From Candidatus Wallbacteria bacterium (GTDB lineage Bacteria > Muiribacteriota > UBA6191 > JACPRK01): a stretch of DNA of 8,980 nucleotides. Position numbers and translations under genes: made by a program. The number at the start of each line of letters is the position of its first letter. Positions within the stretch are counted from its first letter, which is position 1. The notes beneath the pieces were generated by a model. That model saw only the letters and a program-made list of their open reading frames with translations. It had not been told where the DNA came from and did no database searches. Positions 1 to 6,945 of this stretch are shown piece after piece. The stretch lies in contig JACQFU010000412.1 in NCBI GenBank assembly GCA_016199905.1, positions 1 to 8,980 of the forward strand, in the 5' to 3' direction.

Positions 1-1214
1 GCCTCTTCGAGGCCGATCCGCACTCGATTCTGGAGGGCATGCTGATCGCCGCCTTCGCCGTGGGCGCCTCCGAGGGACATTGCTACATCCGTCACGAGTA
101 CCCGCTGGCGCTGGAACAGATGGAGCACGCCATCGCCCAGGCCCGCGAGGCCGGCCTCCTGGGCAAGTCGATCCTGGGCACCCCGGTGAGCTTCGACGTC
201 GCGATTACCCGCGGCGGCGGCGCCTTCGTCTGCGGCGAGGAAACGGCCTTGCTGGCGTCCATCGAGGGGTTCCCCGGCCGCCCTCGTCCGCGGCCGCCGT
301 ATCCGGTGGAGCGCGGTCTCTTCGGGATGCCGACGGTCATCAACAACGTGGAGACGCTGGCCACCGTTCCCGTCCTGCTCGCGATGGGCGCCGACGTCTA
401 CCGCGCCCTCGGCACGCAGCGCAGCAAGGGCACCAAGATCTTCTCGCTGGTGGGGAAGGTGCGCAACACGGGCCTGGTCGAGGTGCCGATGGGGACCTCG
501 ATCCGCGATCTGGTGGAGAAGATCGGGGGAGGGGTCCCGCGCGGCAGGCGCCTGAAGGCCGTGCAGGTCGGCGGTCCCTCCGGCGGCTGTCTTCCCGAGA
601 CGGAGCTGGACCGGCCCGTGGACTACGAGGCGCTGACGGAAGCGGGCGCGATCATGGGCTCCGGCGGCGTCATCGTGATGGACGACCGCACCTGCATGGT
701 CGACGTGGCGCGCTACTTCACGGAGTTCCTGGAGAAGGAGTCGTGCGGCAAGTGCACGCCCTGTCGCGACGGGTTGAGAGAGCTCCGCCGGCTGCTGGAG
801 GGCGTCACCGTGGGACACGCCGGCATCGGAGACCTGGAGCTCATCGAGCGGCTGGCGCGCGCCATCGGCCAGGGTTCGCTCTGCGGGCTCGGAAGGACGG
901 CGGCCAACCCGGTGCTGTCGACGCTGCGCCATTTCCGCCACGAGTACGTCGCCCACATCGAGGAGCGTCGTTGTTCCGCGGGCGTCTGCCGGACGCTGGC
1001 GCGGTTCGTGATGAACGAGCGGTGCAACGGCTGCGCGCTCTGCCGCGACGTCTGTCCCGTGCACGGCATCGAGGGCCGGGATCGGGCGCCGCACGTCATC
1101 GATCAGACGAAGTGCATCCATTGTGGCGTTTGCCTGGACTCGTGCCGTCGCGGGGCGATCGACGTGGTGAGCCAGCGGGTCCTGGACGAGAGAACAAGGC
1201 AGGTCGTGTCGTGA
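1..1214 (+). CDS. nuoF: NuoF/HydB-type NADH-oxidising flavoprotein subunit, 5' partial
   Basis: The frame is open from base 3, with no start in the window, and ends at TGA 1212-1214, giving 403 visible residues. The N-terminal part, including the glycine-rich NADH loop, lies upstream. Visible are a GGGAFVCGEETAL flavin-domain motif, the [4Fe-4S] ligands C248, C251, C254 and C294 (SCGKCTPC, then LCGLGRT), and two C-terminal ferredoxin clusters of C-x2-C-x2-C-x3-C form. Between them H318, C324 and C329 form H-x5-C-x4-C, where HydB-type proteins carry a structural zinc site; complex I NuoF lacks this ferredoxin extension. The family oxidises NADH at FMN and passes electrons into iron-sulphur chains in soluble complexes. 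The last base pairs overlap the next gene. It is a divergent paralogue of the minus-strand NuoF at 5041-6927. Its redox partner is unknown. Confidence 0.93.
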   Translation, partial: LFEADPHSILEGMLIAAFAVGASEGHCYIRHEYPLALEQMEHAIAQAREAGLLGKSILGTPVSFDVAITRGGGAFVCGEETALLASIEGFPGRPRPRPPYPVERGLFGMPTVINNVETLATVPVLLAMGADVYRALGTQRSKGTKIFSLVGKVRNTGLVEVPMGTSIRDLVEKIGGGVPRGRRLKAVQVGGPSGGCLPETELDRPVDYEALTEAGAIMGSGGVIVMDDRTCMVDVARYFTEFLEKESCGKCTPCRDGLRELRRLLEGVTVGHAGIGDLELIERLARAIGQGSLCGLGRTAANPVLSTLRHFRHEYVAHIEERRCSAGVCRTLARFVMNERCNGCALCRDVCPVHGIEGRDRAPHVIDQTKCIHCGVCLDSCRRGAIDVVSQRVLDERTRQVVS

Positions 1215-1996
1215 TCGAGTTGAACATCGACGGCGTCAAGGTCATGGCCCCGGAGGGTGCGCGGTTGCTGGATGCGGCCAGGGACGCCGGGTTCCGGGTG
1301 CCGTCGCTGTGCCATCACCCGGCCGTGGAGCCCGAGGGGGCGTGCCGGCTCTGCGTGGTGGAGTTGCGCGGCGCCGGGGAGGAGCACTCGCGCGTCGTGC
1401 CCAGCTGCCTGGAGGTCGCGCGCGCCGGGATGACCGTCGCCACCGCGAGCGAGGACGTGCTGTCGGTGCGCCGCACGGTGCTGGAGCTGCTGCTTCAACG
1501 GTCGCCGGCCTCGCCCGTTTTGCGGGCGCTCGCCGCGCAGGCCGGGATGGAGACTGCGGCCGGGCCCCTGGGCGACGCGCACGGCTGCATCCTTTGCGGG
1601 CTCTGCACGCGGGTCTGCGCTGCCGCCGGGTTCCACGCGATCTCGACGCTCGGCCGCGGGGCCGAGGCGCGTGTCGGAGGGCCGGGAGGCCAGCCGCCCC
1701 AGGACTGCGTCGGCTGTGCCGCGTGCGCGCACGTCTGTCCGACCGGTCACATCGCGCTGGAGGAGAGCGGCTCGCGGCGCGGCATCTGGGGTCGCGACTT
1801 CGAGCTGTTGCCGTGCGCGGAGTGCGGTGTCCCGACGATTCCTCGGGAGCAGGCCGAGAGGGCGGCCTCGAGCCTTGGTTTTCCCTCGGCCGACCTGGCC
1901 CGTTGTCCGGCCTGCAACCGCAAGGCGACGGCGGTGACGTTCGGCCGCATCGTGGCGCTATCGTCCACGGACGCCCGGGAGGGAGTGAAGAGATGA
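1211..1996 (+). CDS. HoxU/NuoG-N-terminal-like 2Fe-2S/4Fe-4S adaptor protein with C-terminal zinc-ribbon-like tail
   Basis: A 261-residue protein starting at GTG 1211, which overlaps the preceding TGA by four bases (GTGA); this suggests translational coupling because only a weak AAGG lies upstream. The N-terminal ferredoxin fold has [2Fe-2S] ligands C34, C45, C48 and C66. Two [4Fe-4S] motifs follow (C126, C129, C132, C136 and C166, C169, C172, C176). The His-Cys cluster of full NuoG is missing: the expected stretch near residues 92-104 has no cysteine. After residue 195 comes a tail with CxxC pairs at C202/C205 and C232/C235, resembling a zinc ribbon or rubredoxin-like knuckle. There is no molybdopterin or H-cluster domain. 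It probably relays electrons between the NuoF upstream and an unknown partner. The role is inferred from family and context; the fold is well supported. Confidence 0.88.
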   Translation: MIELNIDGVKVMAPEGARLLDAARDAGFRVPSLCHHPAVEPEGACRLCVVELRGAGEEHSRVVPSCLEVARAGMTVATASEDVLSVRRTVLELLLQRSPASPVLRALAAQAGMETAAGPLGDAHGCILCGLCTRVCAAAGFHAISTLGRGAEARVGGPGGQPPQDCVGCAACAHVCPTGHIALEESGSRRGIWGRDFELLPCAECGVPTIPREQAERAASSLGFPSADLARCPACNRKATAVTFGRIVALSSTDAREGVKR

Positions 1997-2424
1997 GCCG
2001 ACTCCAGGTCACGCCCAACCGGTGCTCCGGGTGCCGCAGCTGCGAGATGGCGTGCGCGTTTGCGCATGCGGTCTCCGAGCCTGCCGGCGCGACCGCGTCC
2101 CTGGGCCTGCAGCCGGGCCGGCCGCGGCTGCGCATCTGGGCGAGTCCGGGTGCGGCCTTCATCCCGATGCTCTGCCTGCAATGCGACGACGCTCGATGCG
2201 TGCGGGCCTGCGCCTACGGGGCGCTTGCGCGCTCGGAGACGACCGGCGCCATCGAGCTGGATTCGCGCCGGTGCACGCGCTGTCTGCTCTGCACCGCCGC
2301 GTGCCCCTTCGGCAACGTCGAGCTGGAGGCCGCCATGGGCGGCTTAGTCGTGAAGTGCGACCTCTGCCACGGCGCCCCCGCCTGCGCGAAGTTCTGCCCG
2401 ACCGGCGCGCTAGCGTGGAGCTGA
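1993..2424 (+). CDS. HycB/CooF/HydN-like ferredoxin with four [4Fe-4S] clusters
   Basis: A 143-residue soluble protein starting at ATG 1993, which overlaps the previous stop (ATGA) and has a GGAGG at 1978-1982. Sixteen cysteines fall into four cluster motifs: C11/C14/C17/C21; C61/C64/C69/C73 (C-x2-C-x4-C-x3-C); C94/C97/C100/C104; and C122/C125/C131/C135 followed by PTGAL. This pattern is characteristic of the electron-transfer subunits of formate dehydrogenases, hydrogenases, CO dehydrogenase and aldehyde:ferredoxin oxidoreductases (HycB, CooF, AorA types). It is at the short end of the family and has no signal peptide, so it is probably cytoplasmic. As the last gene of the NuoF operon it is likely the wire to a catalytic subunit that is not in the window. 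Which enzyme it serves cannot be told from sequence. Confidence 0.9.
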   Translation: MSRLQVTPNRCSGCRSCEMACAFAHAVSEPAGATASLGLQPGRPRLRIWASPGAAFIPMLCLQCDDARCVRACAYGALARSETTGAIELDSRRCTRCLLCTAACPFGNVELEAAMGGLVVKCDLCHGAPACAKFCPTGALAWS

Positions 2425-2443
2425 GGGGGGGAGAGGGGGAGCG

Positions 2444-2471
2444 GGGCTCCGGGCTCCGGGCTCCGGGCTTT
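2444..2471 (+). repeat. Short heptamer tandem array (GGGCTCC x3 plus GGGCTTT)
   Basis: Three exact copies of GGGCTCC start at 2444, 2451 and 2458, followed by a degenerate GGGCTTT at 2465. The array begins 20 bases after the ferredoxin stop. It matches the long array at 2591-2730 read on the opposite strand (GGGCTAC) at six of seven positions, so the two look like one repeat family in inverted orientation. Confidence 0.85.
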
Positions 2472-2590
2472 GGAGTTCTGCGAGTCGGCGTGATCGCTGC
2501 GTAGGACTGCGAAGCGGGTGCTAGCGCAGGGCCACGTGCTCCTCCCCCCTCACGCCGTTCTGAAGCACGGAGTCTCTCGCCCCCGGCTGG

Positions 2591-2730
2591 TAGCCCGTAG
2601 CCCGTAGCCCATAGCCCTTAGCCCGTAGCCCGTAGCCCATGGCCCGTAGCCCGTAGCCCGTAGCCCATGGCCCGTAGCCCATGGCCCGTAGCCCATGGCC
2701 CGTAGCCCATGGCCCGTAGCCCATGTCCCG
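2591..2730 (-). repeat. Twenty-unit heptamer tandem array, TAGCCCG family
   Basis: Twenty uninterrupted 7-base units fill 140 bases: six TAGCCCG, seven TAGCCCA, one TAGCCCT, five TGGCCCG and one TGTCCCG. From 2661 the units are organised as a 14-base unit TAGCCCATGGCCCG in five tandem copies, the last with one G-to-T change. The array therefore seems to have grown by duplicating a doublet at the end nearer the GltB-like gene. It ends four bases before that gene's stop codon. Read along that gene's transcript the unit is GGGCTAC/GGGCCAT. It has no spacers, so it is not a CRISPR. It resembles the short tandemly repeated repetitive (STRR) heptamers of cyanobacteria in form; function is unknown. 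Confidence 0.95.
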
Positions 2731-2734
2731 ATCC

Positions 2735-4318
2735 CTAGCTGTCCAGGATCTTCTTCACCGCTTCCTGGTCGGCGTCCATGATGAAGGGGATGCCGGAGAT
2801 CTGAGCCGCCTCGGGCGTGAGGGCGGCGAGGTCCTCGCGTGAGACCTTGGACACGTCGAACTTGCGGCTGCCGGCCAGGAACTGGCGCAGGCCCTGGGCC
2901 AGCCGCTCGTAGTAGGTGTAGAGGCCGAGGGCGCCGGACGGGACCTTTTCGAAGGTGTCTGCGCCCAGCTCTTTCTTGAGGTCCGCGGCGGTGACGAAGA
3001 TCTCCTCGCGGTTGTTGCCGAAGCGCTGGACGTAGACCGGGACGGCCTGGTCGTCGATCGCGCGGCCCAGGGTCTTGCCGACCATCGCGGCGGCGATCGG
3101 CGCGCGCGCCATCCCGACGAGCTTCACGAAGGGCGCGCCCATCGCCAGACCCTTCATGATCTGGTCCTCGAAGGCGAACCCGCCCGCGACGGCCAGCGCC
3201 GGCAGGGTCGCCCGGCGGCCCGACAGGTACGTGGCGTAGCGGTGCAGCAGCGAGTGCAGTTCCACGGCTGGCACTCCCCACTCGTTCATCATTCGCCAGG
3301 GGCTCATCCCGGTGCCGCCGCCGGCGCCGTCGACGGTCAGCAGGTCGAGCTTGTAGCGTGAGGCGAATCGGATGGCCCGCGCCAGATCGGCCGGCCGGTA
3401 GGCGCCCGTCTTGAGGAAGATGTACTTGGCGCCGGCCTTGCGCAGCTCCTTGATACGACGGGCGAAGGCCTCCTCGCTCACCATGCCGACGCGCGAGTGG
3501 CGCTCGAACTCCTTGAACGCGCCGCGCTTGAAGGCGCGGACGACGTCGGGATCGGTCGGATCGGGCATCACGATGTAGCCGCGCTCGTGCAGCAGCTTGG
3601 CCCGCTCCAGCGACGCGATCTTCACCTCGCCGCCGATGTCCTTGGCGCCTTGACCCCACTTCAGTTCGACGCACTCGACCCCCAGCTCCCGGATCGCCCA
3701 CTCCTGAACGCCCAGGCGCGTGTCCTCGACGTTGGCCTGGACGATGATGGCCCCGAAGCCGTCGCGCTGCCAGTTCTTGTAGAGCGCGACGCGCCGCTTC
3801 ATCTCGGGCGAGTCGACGACCTTGCCCTTCTCGATACGCGCCTCCGGGTCCATCCCGACCACGTTCTCGCCAATCGTGAGGCCCGTGCCCGCCAGCGCGC
3901 TGCCGACGGCGATGCCGTCCCAGTTCTTCTTGGCGATATCCGTCGAGCCGATGCCCGGGATCAGCCAAGGGTAGCGGAACTTCAGCTTTTCGTCGTGGCC
4001 GAAGCGCACCTCCAGGCTCACGGCAGGGAAGATCGCCTTGTCGCTGTCGGCGGGGATGCCGTGCGCGCCGACGCAGGTCCCCATGATGTTGAAGTGCGAG
4101 TAGTCGACCGGATAGGCCTTCTCCGACGCGGTGGTGATCACGCCGAAGGGCTGCGGGTAGAGGACCTCGTGCCCGCGGAAAGCCGATTTGCCGATCTCGC
4201 ACATCCCGATGCATCCGTCGACGCAAGTGACGCACATGCCCGAGGCCGGGACGATGGATCCCTCGGTCCTGTTCTTGGTGAGTGTGGCTGCAGAAGTGTT
4301 TGTCCTGGAGAGCGTCAT
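2735..4318 (-). CDS. FMN-binding glutamate-synthase-domain protein (GltB-like, no glutaminase domain)
   Basis: A 527-residue protein with ATG at 4318-4316, eight bases after a GGAGG, and TAG at 2737-2735. It matches the glutamate synthase FMN-barrel family (COG0069): D330-P340 reads DGAGGGTGMSP, corresponding to the flavin-site DGGTGASP-type motif, followed by the barrel's AGGF and KGLAMGA segments. In glutamate synthase this domain reduces 2-iminoglutarate at FMN. Here the N-terminal glutaminase domain is absent, and so is the C-terminal cysteine cluster that ligates the [3Fe-4S] centre. Instead C29, C32, C36 and C40 (C-x2-C-x3-C-x3-C) near the N-terminus could hold a [4Fe-4S] cluster. No GltD-like NADPH subunit is nearby. 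It is the last gene of the nuoE-nuoF-hoxU-like operon, 23 bases after the adaptor, so it is probably the terminal electron acceptor or donor. The substrate, whether glutamate or something else, is unknown. Confidence 0.88.
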   Translation of the reverse strand: MTLSRTNTSAATLTKNRTEGSIVPASGMCVTCVDGCIGMCEIGKSAFRGHEVLYPQPFGVITTASEKAYPVDYSHFNIMGTCVGAHGIPADSDKAIFPAVSLEVRFGHDEKLKFRYPWLIPGIGSTDIAKKNWDGIAVGSALAGTGLTIGENVVGMDPEARIEKGKVVDSPEMKRRVALYKNWQRDGFGAIIVQANVEDTRLGVQEWAIRELGVECVELKWGQGAKDIGGEVKIASLERAKLLHERGYIVMPDPTDPDVVRAFKRGAFKEFERHSRVGMVSEEAFARRIKELRKAGAKYIFLKTGAYRPADLARAIRFASRYKLDLLTVDGAGGGTGMSPWRMMNEWGVPAVELHSLLHRYATYLSGRRATLPALAVAGGFAFEDQIMKGLAMGAPFVKLVGMARAPIAAAMVGKTLGRAIDDQAVPVYVQRFGNNREEIFVTAADLKKELGADTFEKVPSGALGLYTYYERLAQGLRQFLAGSRKFDVSKVSREDLAALTPEAAQISGIPFIMDADQEAVKKILDS

Positions 4319-4341
4319 GGCCTACTCCTCCGTTTCGATGG

Positions 4342-5019
4342 TCACGCCCCGGCAATCCGGCAGGCGGCGCAAGGGTCCATGTAACATTGCATGTCGTCGA
4401 ACTGTCCGTGCCCGACGCAGGGCGGGCTCAGGTTGGCGCATCCGCCGCAGACGGCCCGCTCCGGGTCGTTGAACGTGCACCGCAGCTGGCAGGCCGGGCA
4501 GACGTAGATGCACCCGCCGCAGCGGCGGCAGACGTCGCTCTTGGCGTCGAAGGGCGTCGAGATGCGCCGGTCGCCCCCGCGGCCCTGGAAGCCGATGGCC
4601 CCCGACATCATCTGCTCCTTGCACATCCGCACGCAGCGCCCGCAGAGCAAGCAGTCCTCGTGCTCCTGGCGGAAACGCTGCTGGTGCACTCCCATCGCCG
4701 CGGCCAGGTCCTGGACGACCTTCGACTGCGGGCACGACGCCAGGAGCAGCTCCACGATCATCCGGCGAGAGGCGATGACGCGCTTGGACGCCGTGCGCAC
4801 TCGCAACCCTTCCTGCGCCGGGGCCGTACACGCGGTCACGAGCTTTGCGGCCTCCCCCTCGCCGACCTCCACGATGCAGAGCCGGCAGCCGCCGAACGGC
4901 GTCAACCCCTCCATCTCGCACAACGTCGGGATCGGCACGCCGTAGAACCGCGCCGTCTCCAGGACCGTCGCGCCGGACTCGGCGCTCACCCGCTGGCCAT
5001 TCAGCTTGAACGAGACCAT
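4342..5019 (-). CDS. HoxU/NuoG-N-terminal-like 2Fe-2S/4Fe-4S adaptor with Cys-rich tail
   Basis: A 225-residue protein from ATG 5019-5017. An in-frame GTG two codons upstream (5025) is less likely, because the Shine-Dalgarno GGAGG ends two bases before it but eight bases before the ATG. [2Fe-2S] ligands are C34, C45, C48 and C64. Two [4Fe-4S] motifs follow: C123/C126/C129/C133 and C164/C167/C170/C174. A lone C96 is all that remains of the His-Cys cluster region. The length matches diaphorase HoxU, but residues 177-220 carry eight further cysteines (177, 181, 191, 194, 201, 212, 217, 220), enough for one or two extra metal sites. No hydrogenase H-cluster motif is present. It lies 21 bases after nuoF and 23 before the GltB-like gene, and probably relays electrons between the two. 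Confidence 0.9.
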   Translation of the reverse strand: MVSFKLNGQRVSAESGATVLETARFYGVPIPTLCEMEGLTPFGGCRLCIVEVGEGEAAKLVTACTAPAQEGLRVRTASKRVIASRRMIVELLLASCPQSKVVQDLAAAMGVHQQRFRQEHEDCLLCGRCVRMCKEQMMSGAIGFQGRGGDRRISTPFDAKSDVCRRCGGCIYVCPACQLRCTFNDPERAVCGGCANLSPPCVGHGQFDDMQCYMDPCAACRIAGA

Positions 5020-5027
5020 CTTCACAG

Positions 5028-5032
5028 CCTCC
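5028..5032 (-). promoter_or_regulatory. Shine-Dalgarno deciding the HoxU-like start
   Basis: GGAGG on the minus strand (CCTCC on plus) lies eight bases before ATG 5019 and only two before GTG 5025. This spacing favours the ATG. Confidence 0.7.
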
Positions 5033-5040
5033 GGTCGGTC

Positions 5041-6927
5041 TCAGTGCAGCGTCTCGAGCTGACGCTGGCTTACGAGGTCGATGGCGTCGCGGTTGCAGGC
5101 CTCCAAGCAGGCCCGGCAGTGGACGCACTGGGATTGGTCGATGAGGTGCGGTTGCTTGAGCTCACCGGCGATCGCGCCGGCAGGGCAGGCCCGCTTACAG
5201 AGCGTGCAGCCGTTGCACTTGTCGTTGATGTGGAAGCGCGCCAGCTCCCGGCAGACGCCGGCCTCGCAGCGGCGCTCCTCGATGTGCGCGACGAACTCCT
5301 TGCGGAAATGACGCAGCGTCGAGAGCACCGGGTTGGACGCGGTGCGCCCCAGGCCGCAGAGCGTGGTGTCCTTCACCGTGCAGGCCAACTGCTCCAGAAG
5401 ACCCAGATGCTCCATTGACGCCTTTCCGGTCGTCACGTCCTCCAGGATCTCGTGCATCCGCTGGATGCCCTTGCGGCACGTGAAGCACTTGCCGCACGAC
5501 TCCTCGGCCAGGAACTTCGTGAAGTACTTCGCCACGTCGACCATGCAGGTCGACTGGTCCATCACGATCATCCCGCCGCTGCCCATGATCGTCCCGGCCC
5601 GGGCCAGGCTGTCGTAATCGAGCTTCAGGTCGAACATCGGCGCCGGGATGCACCCGCCGGAGGGGCCGCCTGTCTGCACGGCCTTGATGGCGTTCTTGCC
5701 CTGCGGACCGCCGCCGATGTCGAACACGACGTTCCGGATGGGCGTCCCGAGCGGGACTTCGACCAGACCCGTGTTCTTGATCTTCCCCACCAGCGAAAAG
5801 ATCTTCGTGCCCGTGTTGCCGGGAATGCCGACCGAGGCGTACGACTCGGCCCCCTCCGTCAGGATGAGCGGGATGTTGGCGAAGGTCTCTACATTATTGA
5901 TGCAGGTCGGCCGGTTGCGGATGCCGCTGTCGATGGGATACGGCGGCCGCTCGCGCGGTTCGGGCCGCTGCCCCTCGATCGACTTGATCAGCGCCGTCTC
6001 CTCTCCGCACACGAAGGCGCCCGCCCCTCGCACCACTTCGACGTCGAAGTCCAGACCGGTGCCGAGGAGGTCTTGGCCCAGCAGTCCGAACTCGCGGGCC
6101 TGCCGGATGGCGATCAGCGCGTGCTTGATGGCCAGCGGGTACTCGGCGCGGACGTAGAGGATGCCCTTGTCGGCGCCGATCGCGATCGCGCAGAGCAGCA
6201 TGCCTTCGAGAATCGCGTGCGGGTTTCCTTCGAGCAATCCGCGGTCCATGTAGGCCCCCGGATCGCCCTCGTCGGCGTTGCAAACGACGTACTTGTCGCG
6301 CGAGCCGTCGCCCGCCTTGTGCGCCAGCTTCCACTTCAGGCCGGTCGGGAACCCGGCGCCGCCTCGCCCGCGAAGGCCCGAGCGCGACACCTGGTCGATG
6401 ATCCAGTCCGGATCGAGGCTGGCCAGGGCCTTTTGCAGCGCGCCGTACCCACCGTGAGCGATGTAGTCCATGATGCGGATCGGGTCGATGTGCTGGTTGG
6501 CGCCAAGGACCCTGCGCGTCTGCTTGTGATAAAACGGCATCTCCTGCTGCGTCCTGTAGGGACCGGCGCCTTCGGGTCCTCGGTGCAACAGCTCGGGGAC
6601 GACCTTCTGCGTCATCGCCGCGTCCATGATGCGCGGCACGTCCGCCATCTTCACTTTGGGATAAAAGTTGCCGGAGGGCTCCACCAGGATGAATGGGTTG
6701 AGCTCGCAGAACCCCTGACAGCCCGTGATCCTGAGGCTCACTTTTCCCTGCAGGTTCCGCTGCGCCATCTCACGCTTGATCACCCGGATGATGTCGCTGG
6801 CCCCGCTCAGCTGGCCGCACGTGCCCGCGCAGGTCACCAGCCGTGGAGCCGCGTCGCCCTTGGTCCGCTCCTCCAGCACTAGCCGCCGGAAGCTGCCGAA
6901 CTCCTTGACGTCGATGAACTTGTTCAT
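5041..6927 (-). CDS. nuoF: HydB/HoxF-type NuoF: NADH:FMN flavoprotein with N-terminal 2Fe-2S and C-terminal 2x[4Fe-4S] domains
   Basis: A complete 628-residue protein, with ATG 6927-6925 nine bases after a GGAGG and TGA at 5043-5041. The N-terminal thioredoxin-like domain (about 1-110) has [2Fe-2S] ligands C33, C37, C70 and C74. The flavin domain has the NADH loop GRGGAGFPTG (187-196), NADEGDPGAYMDR (217-229) and GAGAFVCGEETAL (300-312). The [4Fe-4S] ligands are C478, C481, C484 and C524. H548, C554 and C559 make a probable zinc site, and two ferredoxin clusters follow (C571-C581 and C601-C611). This domain order is that of HydB/HndC/StnB, whose complexes bifurcate electrons between NAD(H), ferredoxin and a third partner; complex I NuoF lacks both end domains. 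The symbol is family-level only. It starts 18 bases after nuoE. Whether it bifurcates or is a plain diaphorase cannot be told by eye. Confidence 0.96.
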   Translation of the reverse strand: MNKFIDVKEFGSFRRLVLEERTKGDAAPRLVTCAGTCGQLSGASDIIRVIKREMAQRNLQGKVSLRITGCQGFCELNPFILVEPSGNFYPKVKMADVPRIMDAAMTQKVVPELLHRGPEGAGPYRTQQEMPFYHKQTRRVLGANQHIDPIRIMDYIAHGGYGALQKALASLDPDWIIDQVSRSGLRGRGGAGFPTGLKWKLAHKAGDGSRDKYVVCNADEGDPGAYMDRGLLEGNPHAILEGMLLCAIAIGADKGILYVRAEYPLAIKHALIAIRQAREFGLLGQDLLGTGLDFDVEVVRGAGAFVCGEETALIKSIEGQRPEPRERPPYPIDSGIRNRPTCINNVETFANIPLILTEGAESYASVGIPGNTGTKIFSLVGKIKNTGLVEVPLGTPIRNVVFDIGGGPQGKNAIKAVQTGGPSGGCIPAPMFDLKLDYDSLARAGTIMGSGGMIVMDQSTCMVDVAKYFTKFLAEESCGKCFTCRKGIQRMHEILEDVTTGKASMEHLGLLEQLACTVKDTTLCGLGRTASNPVLSTLRHFRKEFVAHIEERRCEAGVCRELARFHINDKCNGCTLCKRACPAGAIAGELKQPHLIDQSQCVHCRACLEACNRDAIDLVSQRQLETLH

Positions 6928-6945
6928 GGCCGCGCGCCTCCAGCG

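Larger units (their letters stand above)
2425..2734. other. Gene-free convergent intergenic region
   Basis: This 310-base stretch separates the stop of the plus-strand ferredoxin from the stop of the minus-strand GltB-like gene. It opens with a G-rich purine tract (2425-2440) and holds a short heptamer array (2444-2471) and a long one (2591-2730). The 119 bases between the arrays show no convincing gene. They contain a C-rich tract at 2541-2550, roughly the complement of the G-rich tract, and a CGGCGTG/CACGCCG pair. No hairpin followed by a T-run, as in an ordinary intrinsic terminator, was found. Short frames through the arrays only translate the repeat. Confidence 0.7.

Noticed and set aside
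1242..2162. Minus-strand 306-residue open frame
   Set aside because: Antisense to the iron-sulphur adaptor and ferredoxin genes; Arg/Pro-rich low complexity.
2521..2724. Minus-strand 67-residue frame with repeated MGYGPWATGHGLRA-like peptide
   Set aside because: It is the translation of the heptamer array; seven-base units leave every frame periodic, and there is no ribosome site or family signature.
2591..2730. CRISPR array
   Set aside because: Units are 7 bases with no spacers and no cas genes nearby.
2550..4355. Minus-strand 601-residue open frame
   Set aside because: Runs out of frame across the well-supported GltB-like gene, is Arg/Gly-rich with no motif, and ends in the repeat array: a GC-rich shadow.
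3497..4384. Plus-strand 295-residue open frame
   Set aside because: Antisense to the GltB-like gene, with no recognisable domain and biased Asp/Arg/Val composition.
4342..5019. [FeFe] hydrogenase large subunit
   Set aside because: The protein ends after the iron-sulphur domains; no H-cluster motifs such as TSCCP follow here or in the plus-strand homologue.
5452..6882. Plus-strand 476-residue open frame
   Set aside because: Antisense to the nuoF gene, whose motifs are unambiguous; composition (Asp, Arg, Leu, Val, Ala-rich) is that of a complementary-strand shadow.
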